Below, piece by piece: positions 6,887-14,610 of a stretch of 64,000 bases of DNA. Every line of letters starts with the position of its first letter. The first letter of the stretch is position 1. The stretch lies in NCBI RefSeq assembly GCF_003123685.1, contig NZ_QCYJ01000003.1, positions 62,001 to 126,000 on the forward strand, given 5' to 3'. The notes below the pieces were generated by a model that saw only the letters and a list, made by a program, of their open reading frames with translations, did not search any database and was not told the origin of the DNA. The position numbers and the translations under genes were made by a program. This stretch comes from Nocardia aurea (lineage in GTDB: Bacteria > Actinomycetota > Actinomycetes > Mycobacteriales > Mycobacteriaceae).

Positions 6887-9025
6887 TCAGTGCGGTGACG
6901 GCGCCGTGGCGGGTGAGATGGTGTCGGGTCGGAGGTCGAGGCGTCGCAGGAGTTGGGCGTTGAGGGCGACGACGACGGTGGAGGCCGACATGAGTAGGGC
7001 GCCGACTTCCATGGGCAGGGTGATGTTCCAGCGCGCGAGGATTCCGGCGGCCAGCGGGACGGCGATGATGTTGTATCCGGCTGCCCAGGTGAGGTTCTGG
7101 ATCATCTTGCGGTAGGTCGCTTTCGACAGCTCGATGACCGAGAGAACCGAGCGTGGGTCGTCGCTGGCCAGCACGACCCCGGCCGAGGCGATCGCCACAT
7201 CGGTGCCCGCGCCGATGGCGATGCCGACATCGGCGCGGGCCAGTGCGGGGGCGTCGTTGACGCCGTCGCCGACCATCGCCACGGTCCGCCCGGCGTCTTG
7301 CAGTGCTCGGACCTTGGCACCCTTGTCCCGGGGCAGGACACCGGCGAAGACCTCATCGATACCCAGGTGTGCGGCGACGGTGCGGGCGACGGGCTCGGCG
7401 TCGCCGGTGATCATCGCGACGTGGATTCCCCGCTCGTGCAGTGCGGCGACGGCTCGAGCGGACTCGGGACGGATCTCATCGGCCAGGGCGACCGCACCCA
7501 CGATCTGCCCGTTCCGCACGATGTGCAGCACGGTGGAGCCCTGTTCGGCCCACGGATCGGTTTCGGGTAGGGCGGTGAGTCGGTGTTCGGCGAGCAGGCC
7601 GGGGCCGCCGACCGAGACGGTGGCGCCGTCGACGGCGGCGGTGACGCCGATACCGTTGCGGGCGGCGAAATCCGACGCGACGGGCACCGTCAGGCCGCGG
7701 TCGGTGGCGGCGGTGACGATGGCACGCCCGAGGGGGTGTTCGCTGTCGGCTTCGACCGCCGCGGCCAGAGCGATGACCCGATCCTCGGTGGTGCCGTCGG
7801 CGCCGGTGGCCTCGACCAGGGCGGGCTCGCCGCGGGTGAGGGTGCCGGTCTTGTCGAACAGCACCGCGTCCACGGTCCGCATGGCTTCCAGGGCTCGGCG
7901 GTCGGTGATGAGGACCCCGCCTCGGGCGGCGCGTTCGGTGGCGATGGCGATCACCAGTGGGATGGCCAGCCCGAGAGCGTGCGGGCAGGCGATGACCAGG
8001 ACGGTGATGGTGCGGCTGATCGCGGACTCGGGTTCACCGAGAAGCAGCCACATCGTCGCGGTGAGTATGGCGGAAAAGGAGGCGAACCAGAACAACAGGG
8101 CGGCGGCGCGGTCGGCGAGGACCTGGGCGCGGGAGGTGGAGTTCTGGGCTTCGGCGACCAGTCGCTGGATGCCCGCCAGCGCGGTGTCGTCACCGACAGC
8201 GGTGATCCGTACGCGCAGGGCGGAATCGGTGGTGACGGTTCCGGCGACGACTTTGTCCCCCGGTGCGCGGCGCACGGGGGTGGATTCGCCGGTGATCATG
8301 GATTCGTCGACGTCGGCGGTGCCGGTCTCGACGGTGCCGTCGGCGGGCACACGCCCGCCCGGGCGCACCACGACCAGGTCTCCGGCACGCAGATCGCCGA
8401 CGGCGACGGTAGTCGCCGCGCCGTCCTCACCGAGACGCTCGGCTTGGTCCGGAAGCAGGGCTGCCAGTGATTCCAGGGCGCTGGAGGCTCGGCCGAGTGA
8501 GCGCATCTCGATCCAGTGCCCGAGCAGCATGATCACGATGAGTAGCGCCAGTTCCCACCAGAAATCCAGGTCGTGGGCCAGCAGGCCGAGGGTCGCGCCC
8601 CAGGACGCGACGAAGGCGACGGTGATCGCGAGCGCGATCAGCAGCATCATCCCCGGTCGACGGGCACGGATCTCGGTGACCGCGCCGGTCAGGAACGGCC
8701 GCCCGCCCCAGAAGAACATGACCGTGCCGCCCAGCGGAGACACCCACGACAGGGCGTCGGGCACCGGGTAGCCGAGCAGATCGCCGAACATCGTCGAAGC
8801 CCCGACCACCGGCGCCGCCAGCGCCAGCATCACCCAGAACAGGCGGCGGAACATCTCGACGTCGTGGCCGGTGTGACCCTCGTGGCCGTGGTCGCCGGAA
8901 TGTTGGGCGTGCGTCTCGCTGTGCTCGGGGTGGGTGTCGGCCTCCGGGGCAGCGGCCGTGGTGTCGATATGACCGGCGTGCCGATGCGCGTGACGGTCCT
9001 GGGCGGGAGTCTGATCGCTGGACAT
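6887..9025 (-). CDS. Copper-translocating P1B-type ATPase (CopB-like, CPH motif)
   Basis: The 712-residue ATPase starts at the ATG at 9025. A longer frame would translate through the operator. The N-terminus is a His-rich cytosolic tail (HAHRHAGH ... GDHGHEGHTGHD) instead of a CxxC domain. Membrane helices follow, then the actuator TGES, the CPH ion-binding motif (ACPHALGLAIPL) near residue 350, the phosphorylation site DKTGTLT and hinge [19 protein letters not shown] with a His-rich N-terminus is the P1B-3 CopB subgroup, exporting Cu(I)/Cu(II) and sometimes Ag. It sits behind a GC-box operator of the CsoR type and beside DUF305 and DUF6153 genes that often accompany copper genes. Confidence 0.9.
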   Translation of the reverse strand: MSSDQTPAQDRHAHRHAGHIDTTAAAPEADTHPEHSETHAQHSGDHGHEGHTGHDVEMFRRLFWVMLALAAPVVGASTMFGDLLGYPVPDALSWVSPLGGTVMFFWGGRPFLTGAVTEIRARRPGMMLLIALAITVAFVASWGATLGLLAHDLDFWWELALLIVIMLLGHWIEMRSLGRASSALESLAALLPDQAERLGEDGAATTVAVGDLRAGDLVVVRPGGRVPADGTVETGTADVDESMITGESTPVRRAPGDKVVAGTVTTDSALRVRITAVGDDTALAGIQRLVAEAQNSTSRAQVLADRAAALLFWFASFSAILTATMWLLLGEPESAISRTITVLVIACPHALGLAIPLVIAIATERAARGGVLITDRRALEAMRTVDAVLFDKTGTLTRGEPALVEATGADGTTEDRVIALAAAVEADSEHPLGRAIVTAATDRGLTVPVASDFAARNGIGVTAAVDGATVSVGGPGLLAEHRLTALPETDPWAEQGSTVLHIVRNGQIVGAVALADEIRPESARAVAALHERGIHVAMITGDAEPVARTVAAHLGIDEVFAGVLPRDKGAKVRALQDAGRTVAMVGDGVNDAPALARADVGIAIGAGTDVAIASAGVVLASDDPRSVLSVIELSKATYRKMIQNLTWAAGYNIIAVPLAAGILARWNITLPMEVGALLMSASTVVVALNAQLLRRLDLRPDTISPATAPSPH

Positions 9026-9036
9026 ACCCGGACTAT

Positions 9037-9052
9037 ATACCCCTAGGGGGTA
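9037..9052. promoter_or_regulatory. CsoR/CstR-type operator before copper ATPase
   Basis: ATACCCCTAGGGGGTA lies 12 bases before the ATPase start. It matches the A/T-flanked C-tract/G-tract palindromes bound by CsoR-family repressors. Four near-identical copies occur at 47.4-49.9 kb around a CsoR-family gene. No csoR gene is seen next to this site. Confidence 0.75.
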
Positions 9053-9275
9053 CGGGTAAAGATGAGCTGCCGGGTGCGGTGGTGAGCGTGGTGCGCCGAG
9101 CAATCAGTGCGGGATCCGGGGTGGGCAGGTACCGACCCGGACGGACGGCTATTTGCCTGCCGGAGCGGAGGTCCGGCTCGAACACGGTGCGGCGGCGTGG
9201 GCTGTGGCAGGCATCGCCAACCGGGGTGGCCCTACCTCGCGCGATCTCGAAGCAGGGCCACCGGCCGGTTCGGGA

Positions 9276-9932
9276 TCAGCCTTGCAGCAACTCCTGCATC
9301 CGAGCGATCTCGGCCTGCTGAGTGTCGATGATCCGCTGGGCCAAGGCCTTGGCCTCGGGGTCGGCACCCGCGGTCAGCTCGGTCCGCGCCATCTCGATCG
9401 CCCCTCGATGATGGGCGATCATCCCGGTCAGCCACAGCCGGTCGAACTCGGCCCCGGTCGCGTCCCGCATCCGCGCCATCTGCTCATCGCTCATCATCCC
9501 CGGCATGGCACCCGGGGTCATGGGCATACCGCCGTGATCCATCCCCGAACCGGTAGTGGGTGTGGCAGGGACTCCCCAAGCCCGCAACCACGCGGTCATG
9601 GTCACGATCTCGGGGTCTTGGGCGGCCTGGATGCGCGCGGCCAAGTCCAGCACCTCTGGATCGGTCGAACGCGACGGCACCATCGCCGCCATCGCGACCG
9701 CTTGCTGGTGATGCGGAATCATCTCGCGAGCGAAGTCGATGTCGGCGTCGTTGCGCACACCGGTCGCCGCGCCACTGCTCGTCGGGACGGTCGAGGCCGC
9801 CGCGCTGGTGGTGGCCGCGGCATCGGTGTGACCGTCGTGACCGCCGGTGGAATCGTCGTCACCACAGCCGGACAGCACAGCCGCCGAAGCCAAGATCGCC
9901 ACGGCGGCCGAGGTAAGGGTCTTGCCGGACAT
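9276..9932 (-). CDS. DUF305 lipoprotein
   Basis: The 218-residue protein starts at the ATG at 9932. It has a lipoprotein signal: a short hydrophobic stretch and lipobox LSGC with Cys23. A His/Gly/Ser linker follows, then the DUF305 ferritin-like region with paired motifs EMIPHHQQA and GMIAHHRGA, and a Met/His segment (GMDHGGMPMTPGAMPGMM) that could bind Cu or Ag. DUF305 proteins are secreted or lipid-anchored and repeatedly found in copper-resistance loci; the biochemical role is not settled. It lies 250 bases downstream of no other gene on its strand but close to copB, which supports a periplasm-side metal role. Confidence 0.85.
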   Translation of the reverse strand: MSGKTLTSAAVAILASAAVLSGCGDDDSTGGHDGHTDAAATTSAAASTVPTSSGAATGVRNDADIDFAREMIPHHQQAVAMAAMVPSRSTDPEVLDLAARIQAAQDPEIVTMTAWLRAWGVPATPTTGSGMDHGGMPMTPGAMPGMMSDEQMARMRDATGAEFDRLWLTGMIAHHRGAIEMARTELTAGADPEAKALAQRIIDTQQAEIARMQELLQG

Positions 9933-10020
9933 GAAAACTCCTGAAGTTCTCGAAGAGGTTGAGGGCGTGAGAAGTCGGCGCCGCGACCCGGGGGAACTCA
10001 CCGGGTCCGGCGGATGTCGA

Positions 10021-10458
10021 TCACTGCCGCAACACACACAGAACAGCCAGGCGCCGCAACGTCGGCCCCGGCGGCGGACGCGCACGCTCGCCCACACCCG
10101 GGCACAGCCCCCCGCACCGGACTCTCGCGGGTGATGACCAGATCAGGGCGATGAGCACCAGCGCCACACCCGCGATCGCGACCATGATCGCCAGGCACAG
10201 ATGCAGCAGATCGTGACCCCCGTGCTGCTCACCGGCAGGAGTACCGCCTCGGCTGTCCGACTCGACTTCATCCGCCGGTAGCGGCGACGCGCAGCAACCG
10301 GTGTTCGTTCGCGCTTCGGCGGGAACGGGGTGAGAGGCTGCGCCGTGCACCGTGGCGTCGGCAACCGAGAACAGGAGGTGATGCATGCCCAGCACGGCCA
10401 TCGCGAGGATGACCATCAGCAACGGACGCGCGAACGTCCTCGAACAGCCGGACAGCAC
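10021..10458 (-). CDS. DUF6153-like membrane protein
   Basis: The frame encodes about 145 residues from the GTG at 10458 or 160 from a GTG at 10503. It has two hydrophobic segments (LLMVILAMAVLGMHHLLF and LHLCLAIMVAIAGVALVLIALIW), with a His/Cys-containing loop between them (GCCASP ... EQHGGHDLLHLC). The GMHHLL and HDLLHLCLAI signatures are those of the actinobacterial DUF6153 family, which is often encoded next to DUF305 genes. The start is uncertain: TAGATT lies seven bases before the GTG at 10458, compatible with a leaderless transcript, while the 10503 start has no RBS. The function is unknown; a link to copper is suggested by neighbours only. Confidence 0.65.
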   Translation of the reverse strand: MLSGCSRTFARPLLMVILAMAVLGMHHLLFSVADATVHGAASHPVPAEARTNTGCCASPLPADEVESDSRGGTPAGEQHGGHDLLHLCLAIMVAIAGVALVLIALIWSSPARVRCGGLCPGVGERARPPPGPTLRRLAVLCVLRQ

Positions 10459-10590
10459 ATCTCCGAATCTATCGTCCGAACCACTTCGCGGCCACAGCCC
10501 CACTCACACCGGAGAACCACGGGCCGGAGCTCGCCGGTCGGGGCCGGACTCCGGGTAGTCGTCCGGACAGGACGGGTAGAACGTGCCGGG

Positions 10591-11556
10591 CTATTCGATG
10601 ACGAGAACCTCCTCGACCGGCCGTCGTGGCGTTCTCGGCGGCCCGGGCGCGGTGGGGCGGCCTATCCGCACGAAAATCTGCGGATGGGATTCACCGATCG
10701 CCTCGACGACCCGTGCGCGCGTGGCGGGTAATTCGGCGAGATGACTCATCACGCAACTCGACAGCTCATGGACAGTGCATCCGAGCAGCACAGCCGACAA
10801 CGCCTCGCCACATGCCAGCAGCGATTCGACCGTGTCGTCGTCGGTGACCAGCGCGACGATCTGCGCCTGGTCCTGTTGTTCCGGCCCCTGATCACTTGTG
10901 CCGGAGAGGAACTCGCGATTCGTCGGAACTCGTTCGGCTGCTTCACGAGAGGGGAGAGCCGAGGCGGGGACGCCCGCGTCCGGACCCGCGCCGCCGAGCC
11001 ACCAGGCCAGCTCGGTCCGATAGTCGGGATCGCGACGCCTCAGCGCCGACGCGCTCCACGAGATCCTGGCGAGCGTCTCGCGTGTCCCGTCATCGATCAT
11101 CGACAGTCCGGTGTCGTGTCGGCGGCACAGTTCCCGCAGGACCGGCAGGAGATCGGGCCATCCGTGTGGCGCCGCGTAAGGAGCGCGGTCGGTGTAGCGG
11201 ATATCGATCGCGGCGGCGAGCTCCACGTCGCTGTCCAGCGGGTCGCCGTGCTCGCGGAATTCGAGCGATGCGAGGTGGGATCGGTCGGTCGGGCGGGGGA
11301 AACGTTCGACCCGCAGACGCCACCCCGCCGCGGCCCACGCGGTCACCGCGTGATGGAGGGCGACTCCACAGCCGATGATTCCCTGCCTGTTGAAGGCGTC
11401 GGTAGCGGGCAGCAGCCTGTCGGCGTCGACGGCCAATGCCAAGCGGACACCGTTCCAGCGCCACTGCCACGGCTAGCTGTTGTGTAAGGAAGGTGCTCGG
11501 CCCGCGCGCTCCACGACCGCGCGCACCGTGGCCTCATCGGGAACGGTGACGTTCAT
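10591..11556 (-). pseudogene. Acg-type nitroreductase gene interrupted by an amber codon
   Basis: Read from the ATG at 11556, the frame opens like an Acg-family (Rv2032/Rv3131) FMN nitroreductase. At codon 28 (11475-11473) the conserved Gln of APSLHNSQPW is TAG. The same frame then continues uninterrupted to 10591, giving 321 codons in all, with recognisable family segments (CGVALHHAVTAW, SCVMSHLAELPATRARV, PRRPVEEVL). CAG to TAG is a single-base change. Translation could only restart at a weak TTG at 11442, which would lose the N-terminal motif. I read it as a recently broken gene. Three intact relatives are in the window. Its upstream region duplicates the hsp20 promoter. Confidence 0.85.
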
Positions 11557-11628
11557 GGCGTCCCCTTCTGCGTCGACCGTCGAAGTCGACGCCGTGATCG
11601 TGGAATACGCCGGGTGACCCGGCCCGAA

Positions 11629-11715
11629 CTGTCGAGGAAGTGACGACCCCTCGATTCGACCAGCGGATGTTCGGTGGTGTCAGGGGCAGGGGTCCCATCG
11701 TGTGAGGCCATTGGG
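11629..11715 (-). repeat. Duplicated promoter segment, copy A (matches 51979-52066)
   Basis: Read on the minus strand, 11715-11681 is identical over 35 bases to 51979-52013, and 11664-11629 matches 52031-52066 at 33 of 36 positions. The spacers are unrelated and 16 or 17 bases long. The identical part includes GGGACCCCTGCCCCTG (11681-11696), a DosR-like box. Copy A drives toward the broken nitroreductase; copy B drives hsp20. Confidence 0.85.
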
Positions 11716-11727
11716 GACCCCGAGTTC

Positions 11728-11754
11728 GGTGCGCGGGGACGGTTCCCGCGCACC
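11728..11754. other. 10-bp perfect hairpin
   Basis: GGTGCGCGGG and CCCGCGCACC pair around the loop GACGGTT. It lies just upstream of the duplicated promoter segment, between the broken nitroreductase and the hydrolase remnant. It may be an old terminator or a rearrangement scar; no U-tract is present. Confidence 0.5.
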
Positions 11755-11884
11755 GGCGACGGCCTCGTGGTGTCTTGCCGGCTGTGTGAGTGGCGCGTAC
11801 GGACCCCGGACGGTGACATCGGGCCACTGGATCGGTGACCGGGTGGCCCTGGCCCACACGGCGTGGTCGCAGTGTGATGGTGCT

Positions 11885-12254
11885 ATGAAGACGAAAGGGA
11901 CCCTCGCACCGCGCTCCACAACGACTCGCCGGTCGGTTCGGGTGGACGGTCGTACCGCCTACTACCGCGTCGGTGGTTCCGGGCAGCGTGTGCTGTTTCT
12001 GCACGGCTGGGGATTGGGCGGACCCGCCTATCTGCGTCCGGTGGAGAAACTTGCCGAGATGGGATCGCAGGTGTTCGCGCCGTCCCTTCCCGGTTTCGAT
12101 CACCGTCCCCGGTGGGCACGCATGGTTGATGGACGACCCAGGCGCGTTCGGCGAACTCGTCACCACCGTCATCGATCCGGTCTCGCCGTTCGGGGCAGGT
12201 GAGTCCGTCGAGGGATCCTTCCCCACCGCGGTGACCAGTGGCGCCATCGCATGA
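11885..12254 (+). pseudogene. Remnant of an alpha/beta hydrolase gene with internal deletion
   Basis: From the ATG at 11885 the frame encodes the start of an alpha/beta hydrolase: strand and oxyanion loop VLFLHGWGLGGPAYLRPVEKL and VFAPSLPGFD. Shortly after, near 12100, the frame loses homology. The neighbouring frame supplies what looks like the C-terminal end, VPGGHAWLMDDPGAFGELVTTVI, whose GGH fits the catalytic His. The nucleophile elbow (GxSxG) and lid, some 150 residues, are missing. The simplest reading is an internal deletion joined out of frame. It supports decay of the 10.6-12.3 kb stretch together with the adjacent amber-interrupted nitroreductase. Confidence 0.65.
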
Positions 12255-12408
12255 CCGGGTTCGCCCGCGGCGGTCTTCGGTTCCGGCGTTCGACCGGGCT
12301 GGTGGCTTTGGTCCTCGGGTAGAAGGCGGTTGGCCCTGACGCACACGGCAGGGGCCGGGGCAGGGTGAACAGATCGAACCCATCTTCCGCACAGACGAGG
12401 CAGATCCG

Positions 12409-13386
12409 ATGAGCCTGAACACGCACCCCTCGGTCGCACCCGGTTCCGCGCGCGCGAGCGACCCTGCCACAGCGGGAAACCTACTGAGCAACTGCCTGGC
12501 TGAATATCTGCAGACACAGCTCACAGCGATAGGCGAAGGCCGAGACGAAGTCCAGCGCGACGAACCGGCCGCGATCGCCGACATCGTCATCGCGGCTCGC
12601 CGCGCACGCAGCGCCTTGGCCGCGCACCACAACGCCGCCGACCACCATGTCGAACTCCGCCGACTGATCGATGAACTACGGTGGTTCGGCTTCGGCCTCG
12701 CGGCCGCTCCGGATCTCGACGCGCAATCGAGACGCATCGGCGCGGCGCTGGACACGCTACGCCCGCGCTACGTGCGAGGTCCTGTTCGCGACCGGATGGC
12801 AGCGTACTTCGACGCGCGCATCCGACCGGCCCGCCTCGACGGTCTCGGGCTGCTCGGATCTTCGAGGTGCACAACCTTGCTCGACGACCTCACGACAGAG
12901 GTGGAAACCTTGCGTGACGGCGCGAGCGGTTGGGCGCGTACCGATCGAATAGAGGTTCTGCTCGGTGAACTCGCGACCCGGGTGCGGGTGCGCCTGCACG
13001 CGGTCGAGACCACCACCGGAGAGGACGAACACGACGCCGCCGTGCACGCGGTCCGCAAAGCCGCGCGACGTATGCGCTATTTTCTCGAATCCGTGCGCCC
13101 GGTCGACCCGGAACATTGCGACCGTGTCCTCACAGATCTCGTCGCCGTGCAGGACGTTCTGGGGGAATACCACGACGCCGTCGTCGCGAGACGTCACCTA
13201 CTGCAACTGTGCAGGGAAGCGGAGAACGCGGGCGAGTCGAGCTTCACCTACGGTCTTCTCCACCAGCGAGAAGCCGAGGTCATGGTCCGTGCCGGACATC
13301 GGCTGCCGGGCCTGTGCCACACGGCATTGCGCGACGTCCACCTCGTTTCCGAGGCGGCGACAGGTCGGCGACAACAGGCGCGTTGA
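12409..13386 (+). CDS. CHAD-domain protein
   Basis: The 325-residue protein is mostly helical and rich in Arg, His and Glu. It has the paired motifs of CHAD domains: VHAVRKAARRMRYFLE in the second half, preceded by a degenerate equivalent near residue 65 (IAARRARSALAAH). The C-terminal region has DVLGEYHDAVVARRHL. CHAD domains bind inorganic polyphosphate through conserved basic residues and localise to polyphosphate granules. Polyphosphate accumulates in stressed and dormant actinobacteria, which fits the surrounding stress genes. No CYTH triphosphatase domain is fused or adjacent. The start ATG has only a weak GAGG upstream. The function beyond polyphosphate binding is inferred. Confidence 0.75.
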   Translation: MSLNTHPSVAPGSARASDPATAGNLLSNCLAEYLQTQLTAIGEGRDEVQRDEPAAIADIVIAARRARSALAAHHNAADHHVELRRLIDELRWFGFGLAAAPDLDAQSRRIGAALDTLRPRYVRGPVRDRMAAYFDARIRPARLDGLGLLGSSRCTTLLDDLTTEVETLRDGASGWARTDRIEVLLGELATRVRVRLHAVETTTGEDEHDAAVHAVRKAARRMRYFLESVRPVDPEHCDRVLTDLVAVQDVLGEYHDAVVARRHLLQLCREAENAGESSFTYGLLHQREAEVMVRAGHRLPGLCHTALRDVHLVSEAATGRRQQAR

Positions 13387-13467
13387 CCGAATTCTCCCGT
13401 TCTTTCCGGACGTGGCGTCGTCGCCGAGATCGTCGCCGAATCGTGCGACGGAGGGGGCACGCACTGG

Positions 13468-13482
13468 CGTCCGAAGTCCCTG
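13468..13482 (-). promoter_or_regulatory. Weak DosR-like box before nitroreductase
   Basis: The minus-strand sequence CAGGGACTTCGGACG resembles the box GGGACYTTCGKCCC with one base missing from the centre. It lies 80-94 bases before the nitroreductase ATG at 13562, a distance typical of the other boxes in the window. Confidence 0.35.
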
Positions 13483-13561
13483 CGAAACAGGGCCGTGATG
13501 CCCTTTCCCGCACGCGGGTCGACGCGAGACGGTGAAACGACATCGACCGAAGGATGATGAC

Positions 13562-14545
13562 ATGGAACACGGAATGCCCGACGACGCCACAGTCAGGGCG
13601 GCGCTCGCGCTCGCGGTGCGGGCGCCGTCGGTCCACAACACACAGCCGTGGCGGTGGCGCATCGGTGATCGCACGATCCACCTGTACCTCGATCCCACCC
13701 GCGCGTTACCCGCGACCGACCCCGACCAGCGTGACATGTTGCTCAGCTGCGGCGCGGCCCTGCATCACTTCAGCGTCGCGTCCACCGCACTGGGCTGGTC
13801 GACCATCGTGCACCGCCTGCCCGACCCCGAGGACCCGAACCATCTCGCGGCGATCGAGTTGGTGCGGAATCACCCCACACCCATCGATGTCGCTCTGAGC
13901 GAGGCGATCACGCGGAGACAGACCGACCGTCGGCGCTACGGTTCATGGCCGATACCACCCGGGCATCGGGGGCTGTTGGTCGAACGAGCGGGTGCACTGG
14001 GCGCGATCCTGCGGCCTGTCGCGGATCGAGCTCGCGACCGATTGATCGAGACGACGCGGGCGGCCGCCGCACAGCACGCGCAGGATCCGGAGTACCTGTT
14101 CGAGCTGACGATCTGGAGCGGTCGCCACAGCACCTCCGACGGGGTGCCCACCCGGAATACGCCGAGCCCGCGACCGAAGGACGAGTTGCCCGCCCGCAAG
14201 TTCGCCGGAGGCGAACTGGTCGACACGGCGGAACAGCCCGACGCCGCGCAACTGCTGGTGCTCGGCACCTCCGCCGATGATCGGGTGTCGCGACTGCGCG
14301 CCGGAGAAGCGTTGAGCGCCGTCCTGCTGACCGCCACCAACATCGGACTGGCGACCTGCGCGCTCACCGAGGCGCTCGAGATACCGGAATTGCGTCGCCA
14401 GGTTCGGGTCGGCGTTCTCGACGATTCCGCCTACCCTCAGGTGATCGTCAGGTTCGGTTGGGCGCCGACGAGCGCGCCGCCGCTGCCGGAAACTCCCCGC
14501 CGCACTGTGGACGAGGTCCTGGATCGGTTCGAGATCCGCCGCTGA
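13562..14545 (+). CDS. Acg-family FMN nitroreductase
   Basis: The 327-residue protein belongs to the duplicated-domain nitroreductase family of M. tuberculosis Acg (Rv2032), Rv3127 and Rv3131, which are DosR-regulated. It has the N-terminal APSVHNTQPWRW, LLSCGAALHH, RRQTDRRRYG and the C-terminal LSAVLLTATNIGLATC. Structures of the family show FMN bound with the active site covered by a lid, so enzymatic reduction is doubtful and flavin storage or sequestration has been proposed. The ATG at 13562 is chosen for AAGGA upstream; a GTG 30 bases earlier is possible. It is separated by 175 bases from the CHAD gene and carries a weak DosR-like box. Confidence 0.87.
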   Translation: MEHGMPDDATVRAALALAVRAPSVHNTQPWRWRIGDRTIHLYLDPTRALPATDPDQRDMLLSCGAALHHFSVASTALGWSTIVHRLPDPEDPNHLAAIELVRNHPTPIDVALSEAITRRQTDRRRYGSWPIPPGHRGLLVERAGALGAILRPVADRARDRLIETTRAAAAQHAQDPEYLFELTIWSGRHSTSDGVPTRNTPSPRPKDELPARKFAGGELVDTAEQPDAAQLLVLGTSADDRVSRLRAGEALSAVLLTATNIGLATCALTEALEIPELRRQVRVGVLDDSAYPQVIVRFGWAPTSAPPLPETPRRTVDEVLDRFEIRR

Positions 14546-14610
14546 TCATGTGACGGACTCGGATGCCCGCGGCACGGTGGACCAGTTCGCGTGTCTCGAG
14601 CACACCGCTT

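Noticed and set aside
7134..8771. 545-codon plus-strand open frame
   Set aside because: Lies opposite the copper ATPase, low-complexity Ser/Ala/Thr/Arg composition typical of antisense frames in GC-rich DNA.
11534..12755. Long minus-strand frames across the hydrolase remnant
   Set aside because: Antisense to the alpha/beta hydrolase pieces and CHAD start, no family resemblance.
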